Below, in pieces: positions 32,489 to 44,972 of a stretch of 64,000 nt of DNA. Location: NCBI GenBank assembly GCA_022605405.1, contig JABYQQ010000027.1, positions 62,001-126,000 of the forward strand, written 5' to 3'. The number at the start of each line of letters is the position of its first letter. The stretch's first letter is position 1. The position numbers were made by a program, and so were the translations under genes. The notes beneath the pieces are model-generated. The model ran no database searches. It was not told where the DNA came from and saw only the letters and a program-made list of their open reading frames with translations. The DNA is from Earliella scabrosa. Lineage: Eukaryota; Basidiomycota; Agaricomycetes; Polyporales; Polyporaceae.

Positions 32489-33099
32489 ATGTCCGCTCCA
32501 GCCCGTGAGACGCCATCTTGTCTCGCGCCCGTTGGCAAGCGCATTCGGTATGCGCACTTCTCATATCAATTATCAGCGCAACCCTGCAATTCTTCATCCC
32601 CTGACCATGTGGTGGATGAAAGCAGGCCATGGTTCAAACATTTCAGGTACGTTTCTACCGCCTGTTTGCTCAGCGTGCGTCCACCAATGATGACGCCGCT
32701 AAGGAGGGAGATGACTCTACCTTACGGTCTACTTACGCTCCACAGCCGCGTCCCCGTCTGCATGTCACAAGTCCTCGGTGCCGTTTTTCCCGAACACTTG
32801 CCTCAGGTCTGTCCTTCAGCAAAGATCAACGTCTAATACTGAGCTCACAAATTGTAGTACCTACGACTAAACCGCGCTGTCTCAGCAACCCTGGTTTGAC
32901 CCCACCACCGTCCTCTGAGTCGCACCTTGTCCCAGCTTCACCCTTTCTCATCGCTTCAAAGTCGGCTTCCCAGGGCCTTGACGTTTCAATACTCGATTGG
33001 GTAGGCACTATCCACCGTTGCCGCGCAGAAAACGCGGCGTTCTCTTCGCCCTGCACTCCGCGCTGGGCTACGCGGACAAGTGCATTCGCATCTGGTTGA
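32489..33099 (+). CDS. Candidate multi-exon protein, unknown
   Basis: Possible exons start with MSAPARETPSCLAPVGKRIR (ATG at 32489), pass through short pieces ending HLPQ, and finish with a Ser/Pro-rich stretch (LTPPPSSESHLVPASPF, then LDVSILDW) to a TGA near 33099. Some joins keep frame; the set is weak overall. Confidence 0.28.
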
Positions 33100-35854
33100 C
33101 GGGCATTTTGGACAGTATGACCATCATCGTCACCGTGAATGTACAGAGGCATTACGGCCAACAAACCAGACATGTGCTGGTGGTCTTACTGCAAAATCGT
33201 AGCGACGTCATCAAGTGTGTCGGGGCGCCCCTCTTCAAACGCGTCATACTGTACATACATGAAGATTCCGAAGAGGAAGAGAAACTCATATTGTTCTGCT
33301 AAGGCACAGCGGATACGGTACACATGCGCCGGACGGTTCGTGATTGCTGATCGTTCTGAGCAAACGATCGGTCGTACTGGACGTGATGAACTCGATAAAC
33401 AGGAGCAACGTATTCGTTCCCAGTCGACGCGATGCACGTCTCTGGGCTATGTAGGGACGGGACGCGAACGCACCGTGGCTAGCCACAGTGTCGGACCAAG
33501 CGACAGCACCACCAACTCACTCACATAATGGTAGCGCAACATTGTGCTCTGGAAGTATGTACTCCCTGTAGGGACTCGGAACGCTCGGGCTTGTGGATGC
33601 TTGCTTGAATGTGTCCTGCGACGTCAGCGTCGCCGACTTGGCCTCCTCATCGCCGGACATGAGGGGCATCACTTGACACAAGCTCAGATCGTCGGCCCTC
33701 CGGGACGAGTGACTTGACGATGCCGTCCCGAATCGCACCGTGTCTGGGCGTGTCAAGTCGCTACTGTGCACGACGACGCTGACGCACATCAAAACAAAGA
33801 CGGAGACTGAGCCAGACGAGCCAGTTAGCGCCCTGGTAGCAATGCTCGCGTCATGGAAGACAAACCGAGGTGATTTTGGTGGGGAACGGAGAGCCCAGTT
33901 GATGGAGGCTCGGTCAGCTCTCACTGCATTGCTCCTGAAGGCCGTACTCCTAGATGAAAGTCGCCGTTGGGTGGATGATTGCAAGCCTCTTGACGTATCC
34001 GGAGGTTCAAAGCCATTGCTTCCGGTAGTTGGTCTGCAATGCAACGCCATGCCGTCATCACGACATCAATATGACAGCGAAAACATCCGTACCGGATCCT
34101 CAGCGCAGTGGAGCATGATCAAGCCATGCGACCGAGCGAGAGCGAGAAAGGTGCATTCGAGCATGTTTGATGTTCCGATGCTGTAGACAGTCGAGGTATA
34201 GCTCACGATCTGCCCCATAGACTGGTCACGCACCCGGGTGTGGTGTTGGTCGACTTTGTCGATGAGCCGAATGACATGGAAGCCTCCGTTGGTGGTGCAG
34301 ATCACGACAGCCTGTAACGTAGGGATGAGTATACGGTGTATCAGATTAGGAAAGCGCGATGATACGCACCGAGGGGGCGGAGGCGATCCAGTCACCCTAC
34401 AACTGGCCGTGCAACATGCGACAGCTGGGAACGTTTGGGTTCTTGGCGACGCAGATGCTGTTGAGGGGGCGCGAGTTAAGATTCGAACGTGACGGGGAAA
34501 CATTGATGATCGTCAACATACCGACGTTAGCTACTCACACGGGGCGAGAGTCTCGGTCCGGTCGCACGCATCCGTCTCCCTGGTGGCGCTGGAAGCGTTC
34601 AAAGTCTGTCACTTTGATCAGCGGTCGTGTTAACGGATAGACAACGCTACAGCTGACGCACTCAAACTCTGAATCAGCCAAGCTACAAGCCCAATCAGCT
34701 GCATCCGAACACGAGTTGAACTTGCTGCTTACCCATCGCTGCCGCCGTGTACTGGGCTTCCATGGGCTTGTTAGTTATGGAAGTACGCCTGATTTTCGCG
34801 CGCAACGTATGATGGGTAACTTACGTTCCGACGGGAACCCATTGACACTCTGTAGGCAACCGTCGAGCTGGTCTGCCTGTAGACGTCCAGGACGCCACTT
34901 TGTCTATGCAGTCATATATACACATGAACGCAGTTTTGATGAATCGCAGATGACTCACACTCTGTACTAGCAGGGACAGTGAATAGTAGGAGGACGAGGA
35001 GGATCCTGCGACGATCAATGCTGTTGGTGCGGAACCAACAAGCGCGCTTGGTACTGGGTCCCATCCTCGAGCGTGGGAGCCGAGGTTGTCAACAACCCCA
35101 CGTGAGTAGTCGACCACTTAGGGCACGGTCAGCGTTGTGTTCAACTTCCATCCTTACGAGACTCGCTCCATCCCTCCTAATCTTGTCGAAAGCGGGTCCC
35201 AGGAGAGGATCAACGGCGGTGGTTCCCTCAGGTCGCAGGGCCGTTGCAGGCCATTCTTCGTCTGGGTATGAACGAGATCACCTAAGGAGTCTTAATTATC
35301 ACGCTTACATCGACCTTGTTGCAGACTCCAGAGTCGACCTCCAGACCCTCGGTGGTGCGCCATCATTCAGCGCTCGGCCTGTTGCGACAATGACCGCAGG
35401 ATTTGGTTCCCATCGAGCATGCCGACGGCTGCATGTGCAAGTACGTCTGTCAGATGTCTTCTTTATCCGGTCATACCCCTTCATTTTTCCCGGGCTGCAG
35501 GTGCTGCCATTTCATACATCCCCTCGTCACCACCCTTTGCTAGTCCCTTGACCGGTGGGACAGCTGCGACTCCGATTCATAAGTCAATAAACACCCCATC
35601 TCGGTCCCGTCCATAGACGCATTGAGCGTGGAGCTGTGAGTTGACGCCACGGTATGCAGCAGCCCCGGCCCCCGCGCACCCGCCCGTCTGTTCTTAGGTG
35701 GAGTGAGTGCTGCGTTAGTCCTACCGCGCTCCGCGTCGGTTATGGTATCGAGTGTTGACGACGCTGACCAGTTATGTTCTCTTAGCACTCTCAAGCAAAC
35801 GTCCTCACCATCAAGTCACTGATGTTGCCTGCGACTGGGCCGGCTCAAGTCCCC
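33100..35854. other. Gene-poor stretch
   Basis: Open frames occur on both strands near 33.5-34.2 kb (for example a 177-codon minus frame from 34050), but they overlap each other and none shows a domain. Confidence 0.3.
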
Positions 35855-36462
35855 ATGGATAGCTCAGAGATCGCCGCCATCACCATGCCATACTCGATCG
35901 CAACGCTCCCACTAATCAAGTGAGTGAATGATATCATCTCTACCCGCATGCCCACCCGACGGTTCTCCTTTCCAACGATTTGCGGGCCTGTAACCCACGT
36001 GGCGGGGACGTAAGCTGGGGTTCCCTTTGAATCATCTGATCGGGTTCGTATGTTTGCTGTCATCGGTAGACTGGGAACCTGCTTGCTGATAGGCTCTTAG
36101 CCCGTACACGGTCCTCATCAGCCTGTCGCCCCGACGAAACCATCGTGCCGCAGCTTCACAAAAGCACGTCGCATGTATCCAGCAAGGGAGCGGAACTCAA
36201 GTGGAACGTTTACATGCCTTCGCTCACGCACATCGCGATCCCCAACCAGAGGTTGGCAGCTGAGCGCCGGTGCAAGACGGACACGGCGGTCATCCTCGAT
36301 GCTAACCGGTGAGCAGCAATCGCCTTACATCTCACAATCTGCTAATTTGTCACATCCCCGCACAGACTTCTACATATCTGTTCTCTTGGCGGCGGGCTGC
36401 ACTGCTGCTCCGTAGAACGGAGATGGGCCAGTGCTCCAGGTGGCATAGGACGTGATCGCTAG
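35855..36462 (+). CDS. Candidate multi-exon protein, unknown
   Basis: A start exon (MDSSEIAAITMPYSIATLPL) before a GTGAGT donor, a good internal exon with KWNVYMPSLTHIAIPNQRL ending at a GTGAGC donor near 36308, and an in-frame last exon (LLHICSLGGGLHCC) to a TAG at 36460-36462. The part between the first two exons is unresolved. Confidence 0.3.
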
Positions 36463-39400
36463 GGAGCCGATTGGGATGTTGTGGCGTAGTCGGGACGCAG
36501 TAGGAGCAGGCGGCATAGTGACTGCAATGGATGATGAGGGCACTCTTGCGAGTCGGCGATGGCAACCGTAGCTTCCGCACATGTTCGGAGCGACAAGTGA
36601 GTTCTGGACATGGTCGACAGGTGCATGTCGTGTGCAGGGCCAGAGGGCGAGACGATGCTATGTATTTCTTTAGCCGCGCCCTGTCAATTGCTTCAATTTC
36701 AATCTCTGCCATATTGCATGCCCATCGTCTCGCGCGATATTCACCTCGGAATGCAAGTGTATACCAACTTCGAATGTGCGGGACGTCATACCCCGCAGTG
36801 TGCAGGCTCCGGCTCTCACCCCCGTCCGCGCTCGCGTTAGGAAGCGGCTAAGTATTGTTAACGATGCTCTGGCAGCACCCAGGTTTCCTCTCTGCTTCTG
36901 CCGTCAGATGGCTGGGTGATGTGGCACTCCAATTGACTTGCGTCTTCTTGGCGTTTTGACGTAGCCCTTCGACTGGAGCCACACTGCATTCCCCCAAATC
37001 GCACACTACCGCCCCTCTCGAACAACAATAGCCTATGTATAAAAAAGGCGGCGCCATCGGGCCACATCACAAGCACTAACGGAGGCCGTCGATGTAACCA
37101 CACACGAGTATCGACCTGCATATTACGACTCGCTAATTAGGGGCGCCTGCACTGTACATAGTCGAGCGACGCCCACTCACATGGTGCAACAACCCTGCTA
37201 CGCGCCGCACACAATGCGTACATGCGAGGCAATTCGGAGACGCGGACGCCCGGTAGCAGCAGTGCACGACGATACTATGGGCGTCTTGGCAACGTCGAGC
37301 TCTCTAAGCAGCGGCCCTAGTCCCGCGTCCGCTGCGCATCGCTTGCCTCCATCGTCCCCGCGCGGGATGCGTTTCAGCAACCCCAGTATGGAGCCCCGGT
37401 ATTCTGCTCCCAGGCGCGGTGACAGCGTCTTGGCGAGTCGGGATATATCGGCTGCGCCGCGCGACCCTGCGTAGAACCCTCTGGCGGATGGGTATTGAAC
37501 GGAGGAAGCCACCGAAAGGGCTCTCGAAGTGGGGAAGCAGTTCTGGTCAGAGGTGGCATCTTGTCGTTGACCGGCGAACGTTTGACCGTCGATGCCAGAG
37601 ACGGAGATAGGGAGAGTGGGTCGGGTGATGGAGAAGCGGCGATGTGGCGACGAGAACTAGGACCGAGTTCGTGATCCGGCAGTAGCAGTAGACTTGAGGA
37701 GTATATCTGAAGGCGATATAGACCGCTGAAAGATCCTTGACCACTGCGCACACTCTTCGCGCGAGTATGCATGATTGGGAAACAGGACCGTGATCTGCTC
37801 CGGGCGAGCGAACCGCGCGAAACTAGGGGCAGAGGGGATATGGCGCTATCTGGTCGACACAACGCGAACATTCGATGAGGCAGAGCAAGAATATCACGGC
37901 TAGGTACGTACGTGGAGACAATGTGAATGCAAGCCAGTAGCACGAGCGTGACTTGCCCGCCCCAAAGCGTACATGAGCCGCGGTTGCAATAAGCCAGAAG
38001 TTGCCAGTATAGCGTCGGGAAACCCGGGATGTGCGAGCAAAGCCTGTTCCAGACCGAACCCACGTGGGATGAGTCAACGAGAACAGGGGAAGGGAGAGGA
38101 AGGAGACGTACTCACCCGTTAACGGCCGGACGTATCCAATAGCACCGGGCATTCTGCGTGTGGCCGCGGGTAGGAAGGGCGGGAAGGCGCGGACACGTAG
38201 GGGGAGAGAGGACAAACGTCGTGTGCCCTCGACGAGACCCCGGGCCATCGTGACCGTCCTTTCAAGGCCCCGCACACTGTCGACCGCAACGAGATCGCGT
38301 ATATCCCACTGGTCATTGCAAGCAGAGGAGGGGAAGGTAGGGAGGATAACGAACAGGGAAGGAGAGGACGAGGCCTGCCAGCACCAGCGTCGTGGAGGCC
38401 CTCCTGCTGGTACACGCAATAGCCGAGGGCTGTCGGAGCCAGGCGTAGAAAGCGCACTTGCCGAAGATGAGCTTGAGCAGGTCGAACAAGCTCTGAGAGC
38501 TTGGCCTGAAGGCGATCCACCTCGTGCTCAAACTAGGTGGGTGCTGGGTGATCACCAGTCAATGATGTGGCCTTGACGGAGGAGGTCGGAGAGATAGGAA
38601 GGAGGGGCATTGCTCGCGGTGGGGCAGCAGAGGCTGGGTGGGCATGGGGTCATGGAGCAAGGGGGCGGGAGAAGAGGCAGGATTAGGGTATGGACGCGCG
38701 CGCGCTTCTAGTCCACCTTGGTTGGGCTCAAACGTTAACTCTAACAACCTGACTTTTGTTGTGAACGACGTCTAGGACACACTCCCTTGGTACCCATACC
38801 CACAATGTTTGATTGGTGCTGGAGTGCGGATCGCAAGCTAACCTGCGGTCAAGAAAATACCCTCAGGTATGCATGCGTCGGGATTGCAGATACACCGTCA
38901 ATGCGAACTTCTCTATGCTCATACTGCCCTGCATGGTCGTAGGAATGAATCTTGCTGGTCCCATTCACTTCGCAACTCGCTACCTGCGCCCCAAGCGCCG
39001 CACCGAGGAAAGTCTTACCCGCACGACCCGTCGATGTACCGGTACGTCTAGTTCGCAATTGCAATGGACGCCGCACTGTCGTACAAGGTTTTGGGTGAAT
39101 CCGTTCTGATCTGGGTGAGCGGGATCGTACGTTGCAGAGAGAAGGTGAGCCCGATGACCCTCATATCGGCATAGAACCAGCATTGACTCTCGCCGCGGTA
39201 TGATCGTCACGCAGTACACCCTCCCCCTGCATCCTCTCAGACCTCGCGAGTTATGCGCCAGGATGTGCCAAGGCCCGGGGTTGTATCGCAGTTTTATCAA
39301 GGAAGACGGGGTCAAACATTGACGGACTCCGCCCGCGAGGAGCTTGAACGACTCGCCTTTCTTGTGCACGAGGTTCGCGCTGCGATCCGAGCCCCATTCG

Positions 39401-39569
39401 ACGCCTAGGAGGGCTTGGTAGAGGGCGGCTGAGGGTTGACTTTCCGGCACGTTGTCATCCTGGAGACTGACGTGGATCATACACAGACTGTGGACTCCTT
39501 TCACTCCCGAGTGGCGTCAACCACCGACCTACCGATACCGATTTTCGGACAGAAGTATCTCGACTTTAG
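36463..39569. other. Weak coding signals, mostly minus strand 37.5-38.6 kb
   Basis: On the minus strand, stretches such as FEHEVDRLQAKLSELV and DIRDLVAVDSVRGLERTVTM, followed by a hydrophobic segment (GQVTLVLLACIHIVSTYV), suggest exons of a membrane-protein gene. Competing frames are open in the same bases, so I give no exon set. The remainder has only short frames. Confidence 0.28.
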
Positions 39570-39881
39570 GTGAACATTGACATTCCACACGCTGCATTCA
39601 TTCCTGATGGTCTATCTCGCTCCCGCAGCTCGATCCTCAGAAGGCGGGACGTCACGGACCCGCCCCTTGATCAGCCTGGTTTGTGCTTGAACATCGATGT
39701 CAACTCAGGGTCGGCAGTTCCTAACGGGGAAGTCAGCGATAGGCGGGAGCACGCTGCTGCCAGTAGACGATACGTGGGCGTGTACAATGTGAAGTACCCA
39801 CGCGAACGAGCGGATCACCTAGGATCCTATCTGAAATCACCAATGTTCGCATGCGACCCTCCGCTGACACTCGGGACATGA
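39570..39881 (+). CDS. Candidate exon, about 103 codons
   Basis: Open after a CTTTAG acceptor at about 39569, reading NIDIPHAAFIPDGLSRSRSS and later RRYVGVYNVKYPRERADH. It has no ATG of its own and would need an upstream exon. No family recognised. Confidence 0.28.
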   Translation: MNIDIPHAAFIPDGLSRSRSSILRRRDVTDPPLDQPGLCLNIDVNSGSAVPNGEVSDRREHAAASRRYVGVYNVKYPRERADHLGSYLKSPMFACDPPLTLGT

Positions 39882-40184
39882 CCCCACAACTCAAGGAGAG
39901 GGTGGATATGCACAGGTCGAACCAGTCGAGTGGGTCAGATAGCATGGGGAGTATACTTTTGCGAAGGTCCTATCCCCACCGAGTCATCCGTGTGCGCGGC
40001 CGAGGGTACAGAAATATATGCAGCCTGGTCCGGGTGCCAGTGACTTTTATCACCATTCGCCGGAGTGTATTGCTGCCTCATCTCAGCAGTTCTACTGTGA
40101 TAGTGCGACTCACCACGGGGGTACGAGTGTCATGCGTGCCACAGTGACAGCGAGAGCGAGGGCGACGATACTACTGGCCAAAAG

Positions 40185-40532
40185 ATGCCTGGAGCGAACA
40201 GAATCCCTCAGCCCATGAATGGCGACGGGTGCCAGATTTCTGGAGTCAAGACGTCGCGACCTTGTCCTATAGCTATTTCTGAGTCCACGGACTCTGTGAC
40301 GCTAGAACGCAGTTCGAATTACTACGGCAAGACCAGAAGTGCAGTCCCAGTTAGTGAGGATGGCAATCATTGCGCTTTGCAGGACACACTCGACATCGGC
40401 AAGCAGCCTGGAGACCTAGAAGATTGTGCAGTGGTACGGGTGATAATGACTGGTGAAACGTCGACACCTTCGTGTGCGACAGTGAACGCAAAACCGTGCA
40501 ACAAGGCCAGTGGGCATGAACGCGCAAATTAA
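40185..40532 (+). CDS. Candidate ORF, 115 residues
   Basis: An ATG frame of hydrophilic composition with several Cys (MPGANRIPQPMNGDGC at the start). A second ATG frame, 40680-40985, follows in similar style. Either may be an exon of one gene. There is no homology evidence. Confidence 0.25.
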   Translation: MPGANRIPQPMNGDGCQISGVKTSRPCPIAISESTDSVTLERSSNYYGKTRSAVPVSEDGNHCALQDTLDIGKQPGDLEDCAVVRVIMTGETSTPSCATVNAKPCNKASGHERAN

Positions 40533-40951
40533 TGTATTGCAAGCAGCGGTGGGACATCGGTCTACATGTATAACTGTCAACACCATATAACGGCGCAGAG
40601 TGGGAGCCACTCAATGGGCGCAGTCGATACAGTTGAGAAGTAATGCAAGACATACGAACTGGTGAAAACATGACCCACGATGGTCGACACGACGTGTGGT
40701 GACATCCGGGCTCCAGCGCAAAGCGAGGCGACAGAGCCACCTGTCCACAAATGCCAGGCCGATGATCGAGAATCTTACCGCGAGGACCGACCGCATACGG
40801 CAATCGCAAGTGCAACTGCGGACACGGAAGGCATCACTTCAGCGTGGAACAAGGGGGGAACATTAGGTCGACGTACCTTTGGTGGTCCCGCGCTATGCAG
40901 GCACCGAGACGAGGCACGGCGAGGCGCCATCCAGCCTTCGCAACTAAACAT

Positions 40952-42560
40952 ACGAGGGCGTCAGTACGAGAGAGTCACGCAGTGACATTGATGCAAAGCA
41001 AGAGATCGAGGGACTGACAGCCTGCGACGAGTGCACCAGTACAAGGCAGAGAATGGAAGCAGGCGTGCGCCGAAGCGCAGGCCGCCGCATGGAGGAGAGC
41101 ACGGACGCACCTCGTCCATCGTAGCGTCGCGCATGGACCACAGCAAGACGGGGGCACAGTTAGCGTTGGCACCTACACATACACGGTGGAGTATGTCAGC
41201 AGGAGCGAAAGGTACGGGAAAAGAGACATACCGCTGGTGTTCCCACGCCGCACCGCGACATGCAAGGCGCCAGGACATGGTCAGCATTCGCACCTGTACA
41301 TACGAGGCCGTCAGCATGTGAAGCGCAAGCCGCCGGATGGACAGGAGCGGAGGGAGGAGGGGATGAAGGCAGGCGTGCGCGGGAGCGCAAGCCGCCAGAT
41401 GGACAGGAGCGGATGGAGGAGGTGATGAAGGCAGGCGTGCGCGGGAGCGCAAGCCGCCGGATGGACAGGAGCGGAGGGAGGAGGGGATGAAGGCAGGCGT
41501 GCGCCGGAGCGCAAGCCGCCAGATGGACAGGAGCGGATGGAGGAGGTGATGAAGGCAGGCGTGCGCGGGAGCGCAAGCCGCCGCATGGAGGAGAGCACGG
41601 ACGCACCTCGTCCATCGTAGCGCCGCGCATGGACCACAGTCAGACGGGGGCACAGTTAGCGTTGGCACCTACACATACACGGTGGAGTATGTCAGCAGGA
41701 GCGAAAGGTACGGGAAAAGAGACATACCGCTGGTGTTCCCACGCCGCACCGCGACATGCAAGGCGCCAGGACATGGTCAGCATTCGCACCTGTACATACG
41801 AGGCCGTCAGCATGTGAAGCGCAAGCCGCCGGATGGACAGGAGCGGAGGGAGGAGGGGATGAAGGCAGGCGTGCGCGGGAGCGCAAGCCGCCAGATGGAC
41901 AGGAGCGGATGGAGGAGGTGATGAAGGCAGGCGTGCGCGGGAGCGCAAGCCGCCGCATGGAGGAGAGCACGGACGCACCTCGTCCATCGTAGCGCCGCGC
42001 ATGGACCACAGTCAGACGGGGGCACAGTTAGCGTTGGCACCTACACATACACGGTGGAGTATGTCAGCAGGAGCGAAAGGTACGGGAAAAGAGACATACC
42101 GCTGGTGTTCCCACGCCGCACCGCGACATGCAAGGCGCCAGGACATGGTCAGCATTCGCACCTGTACATACGAGGCCGTCAGCATGTGAAGCGCAAGCCG
42201 CCGGATGGACAGGAGCGGAGGGAGGAGGGGATGAAGGCAGGCGTGCGCGGGAGCGCAAGCCGCCAGATGGACAGGAGCGGATGGAGGAGGTGATGAAGGC
42301 AGGCGTGCGCGGGAGCGCAAGCCGCCGCATGGAGGAGAGCACGGACGCACCTCGTCCATCGTAGCGTCGCGCATGGACCACAGCAAGACGGGGGCACAGT
42401 TAGCGTTGGCACCTACACATACACGGTGGAGTATGTCAGCAGGAGCGAAAGGTACGGGAAAAGAGACATACCGCTGATGCTCCCGCGCCGCACCGCGACA
42501 TGCAAGGCGCCGGGACATGGTCAGCATTCGCACCTGTACATACGAGGCCGTCAGCATGAG
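40952..42560. repeat. Higher-order tandem repeat, 372/496-bp units with a 62-bp subrepeat
   Basis: A block beginning CACATACACGGTGGAGTATG occurs at about 41172, 41668, 42040 and 42412, so steps are 496, 372 and 372 bp. The difference, 124 bp, is one extra A-B dimer of a 62-bp subrepeat (GATGGACAGGAGCGG...AAGCCGCC): four subrepeats in the first unit, two in the second and third, none after the fourth block. A divergent copy borders the array at 40952-41110. Long ORFs through it are by-products. Confidence 0.92.
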
Positions 42561-43060
42561 ACGAGCACGCAGCGATGTCAAAGGAAAACGAGAGGGAAAG
42601 CGAGAGGCATCGGAGGGACTGAACGGTTGGGTCCAGGGCACTGAGCAAGCCACGAGAAAGACTCGAGGATGTAGGAGGCATGCGCCGAAGCTGGTACTCA
42701 CGGTATAGACAGGCTACCCCGCTACTTGAGCTGACGCTACGGTATCTTCAGGGAGATGAACTGGGAGATGGCATGAAGTTTGGGACGAGAGCGGGAGAGG
42801 AACAGAATGAACAGGATGGCACAAGCGGAGGGTGTTCTCTTATGTTGACGCAGAAATTCTCACGATCACCGTAGCCGTCATCATTGTCAACATTCACACG
42901 GTGGCACGTGGGTGGACATGTTGCAGACGTGATGTCAATGACATTTCATTGTCGAACGAAGACTACTTACTACTACTAGTGAAGATGTGATGGTGAATGA
43001 GTATGATCAAACATTGATGGGAGAAGGGGGTCGGTAAAGGGAGAAGAAAGGGGGCGGGAT
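42561..43060. other. Spacer between two repeat blocks
   Basis: Short frames only; I see no gene. Confidence 0.3.
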
Positions 43061-43330
43061 TTGACAGGCTTCAAGATATGATGGACAACATGATAGGAGA
43101 GCCTGGGGAAAAGGGACGGACAAGCAAGGGGGGTTGGAACTGGTTGCAAGGTGTGATGGAGAAAATGATGGGACAGGTGGTGAATGGATGGGAGCGGAGT
43201 AGGGGGGAGAGTTGCAACCGGTTGCAAGACCTGATGGAGGGTTGGTTGTCCGAACGGGGTGGGAAAGGAGTTGTAGGGGGAGCGGTGGGTTGGAACCGGT
43301 TTCAACTCCTGATGGAGGATAGGCCAAGAG
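43061..43330. repeat. Degenerate 75-78-bp tandem repeat, four copies
   Basis: The core (A-A-C-x-G-G-T-T-G-C-A-A-G...TGATGGA) recurs with its TGATGGA at about 43079, 43154, 43232 and 43310. Spacings of 75, 78 and 78 bp are multiples of three, and the minus strand reads a 25-26-residue repeat around LHQVLQPV and LHHTLQPV. Confidence 0.75.
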
Positions 43331-43942
43331 GTTGCAACCACCATACTGAGATTCTTGTGGCTTTCTTCCTCGTGCCGCCGCACGCGAATCCGACATCGGC
43401 CTGCGCCGTCGCTTGACGGCCCGCATACAGGTATATCTGGCTGTTTTTTACTCCCATCTACCGTTTTTAGGAGGCTTGCTCACCGTTAGACCCGTTGCAG
43501 TCCCGGTCCGCGACCCCAGCCCGGTCAACCCGGCGGGATATTTCCTGAATATTGGCCCGACAGTCCGCATGGCCTCCCTTGATCCCACGAAAGATCTATG
43601 GAGAACAATGGGTGAGCTGCTTTGACTCTGTATAGCGATAGCTGTGATGTTGACCCGTGTTTGCAGGCTACCTATCTGAGTGTCCGGGGGGCCGCTCTCC
43701 CCTGCCCGGCCGGCCGTCCTCATTGTCCCCCGCGCCTTTGAGAGAGCTGGCGCGATAGCGGGAGTGGTCCAACGCGCCGCGCGGTGGTCGTGCCAAGGCT
43801 CAGGATCACAAAGCCTGAGGGGGCTGCACACGGGCGCCGAGCCTCTCGACGTCACGAGTGGACGACGGTACCCGGCCGCGGAGGACGTCGATGCGGTCAG
43901 TTGCCTCGGTATCCTTCTCTGATACTTCTTGCTGTTAAATAG

Positions 43943-44349
43943 AGCTATACGGGTGTATACGAGGAACGTCTGACGACCTCGACGTTGCTGATGGTGTGTA
44001 CGCTCACCGTCTACGGCCCTCTATCCTGGTGCGGGCGAGGATTCTCTCGTCTACGACTTTCTCTGGGCCTCCGCGAGCTCGAATGGCGCGCTGCTTTGAC
44101 GGAAGTGCGCGCCTGCGTCCACATCTTCCGTGCTCGCATTGGTTTTCACAACCGGCTCGGTGTGCCCCACCTGGTCCCGTCGACCTCCTCCTCCGCGCGG
44201 TCTCACTCCCTGGCTATGACACTCTTGCGACCAGCTTTTACACTCTGGCAGGATTTAAACCGCAGTTGCACGATGAGGCCCTTCATCTTGCTCGTCCCTC
44301 CTCGAACGCCACATCTCCCCCCAACGCTGACTACTCTGTGCTACTATGA
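43943..44349 (+). CDS. Candidate 3' exon, unknown protein
   Basis: After a TAAATAG acceptor the frame reads SDDLDVADGVYAHRLRPSIL and continues to FYTLAGFKPQLHDEALHLAR, ending at a TGA (44347-44349) that overlaps the ATG of the next gene. Upstream exons probably lie near 43.5-43.9 kb (for example MASLDPTKDLWRTM), but their joins are ambiguous. It could also be the 5' part of the next gene if an intron removes the stop. Confidence 0.35.
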
Positions 44350-44972
44350 CCGCCGCACCGGCATGGATATCCTTCGTTCAGCACTCACAGAATACACCTC
44401 CGACACATGCTCCGCCGTCCCTCAAGGACCTCATCGACCGGAAACATGATCCAGCGCCCTTGGTCTCAGGTCCCCACGCTCAGCCTTTCGCCCCAGCCGG
44501 GACCGGTAGCATCCGACTGGCTGTCTTCGTAAGCCGCACCACAGCTCTACACGCAGCCCTCTCTGGACTAACATGAGACCTATTCGCAGTTCGACTGTAG
44601 GAGATCAGTAAAGACTGTCTCGGTGAAGCACAATGGTGTCAGTATCACCAAAGCCGACCTCGCGAGTATAATCGCAACGGTCGTTCGAGACGAGGTTATA
44701 GAGGTACGGCCCTTGATCATTTGCACTGTGACGAGTTCCTGACCGCTCTTCGCTCACAGCGCAGGATGGCCGACTGGCACCTAAGGCGCGTTCTGGCGGC
44801 CGCCAAAGGCGGGGACGCGGCGACGATCGACGCGGACTTCCGGGAGGCTCGACGGGCGTCCGACTCGCATGGACGGTCGGTGCGGCTCGTCGAGCTCCGG
44901 CAGACTGGAGATAGTCAGACAGGAGAGAGAGTGAACGTCCCGACCTACAAGGTCGTTTTGAAGCTCGATTGA
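44346..44972 (+). CDS. 169-residue three-exon protein, possible paralogue of the gene at 10621
   Basis: Exons 44346..44528, 44590..44703 and 44760..44972 are all phase 0, with introns of 61 and 56 bp. The N-terminus is Pro/His-rich and disordered. A beta-like stretch (VKTVSVKHNGVSITK) and a helix (ASIIATVVRDEVIERRMADW) follow, as in the gene at 10621. The C-terminus is charged and helical, then ends in PTYKVVLKLD. The ATG overlaps the preceding stop (ATGA). Function unknown. Confidence 0.5.

Noticed and set aside
33517..34186. Opposed ORFs of 177 (minus) and 148 (plus) codons
   Set aside because: They overlap antisense to each other with no feature favouring either; left as gap.
41031..42701. 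Repeated ORFs at 41-42.7 kb on both strands
   Set aside because: By-products of the 372/496-bp repeat, with the same peptides recurring in several frames.
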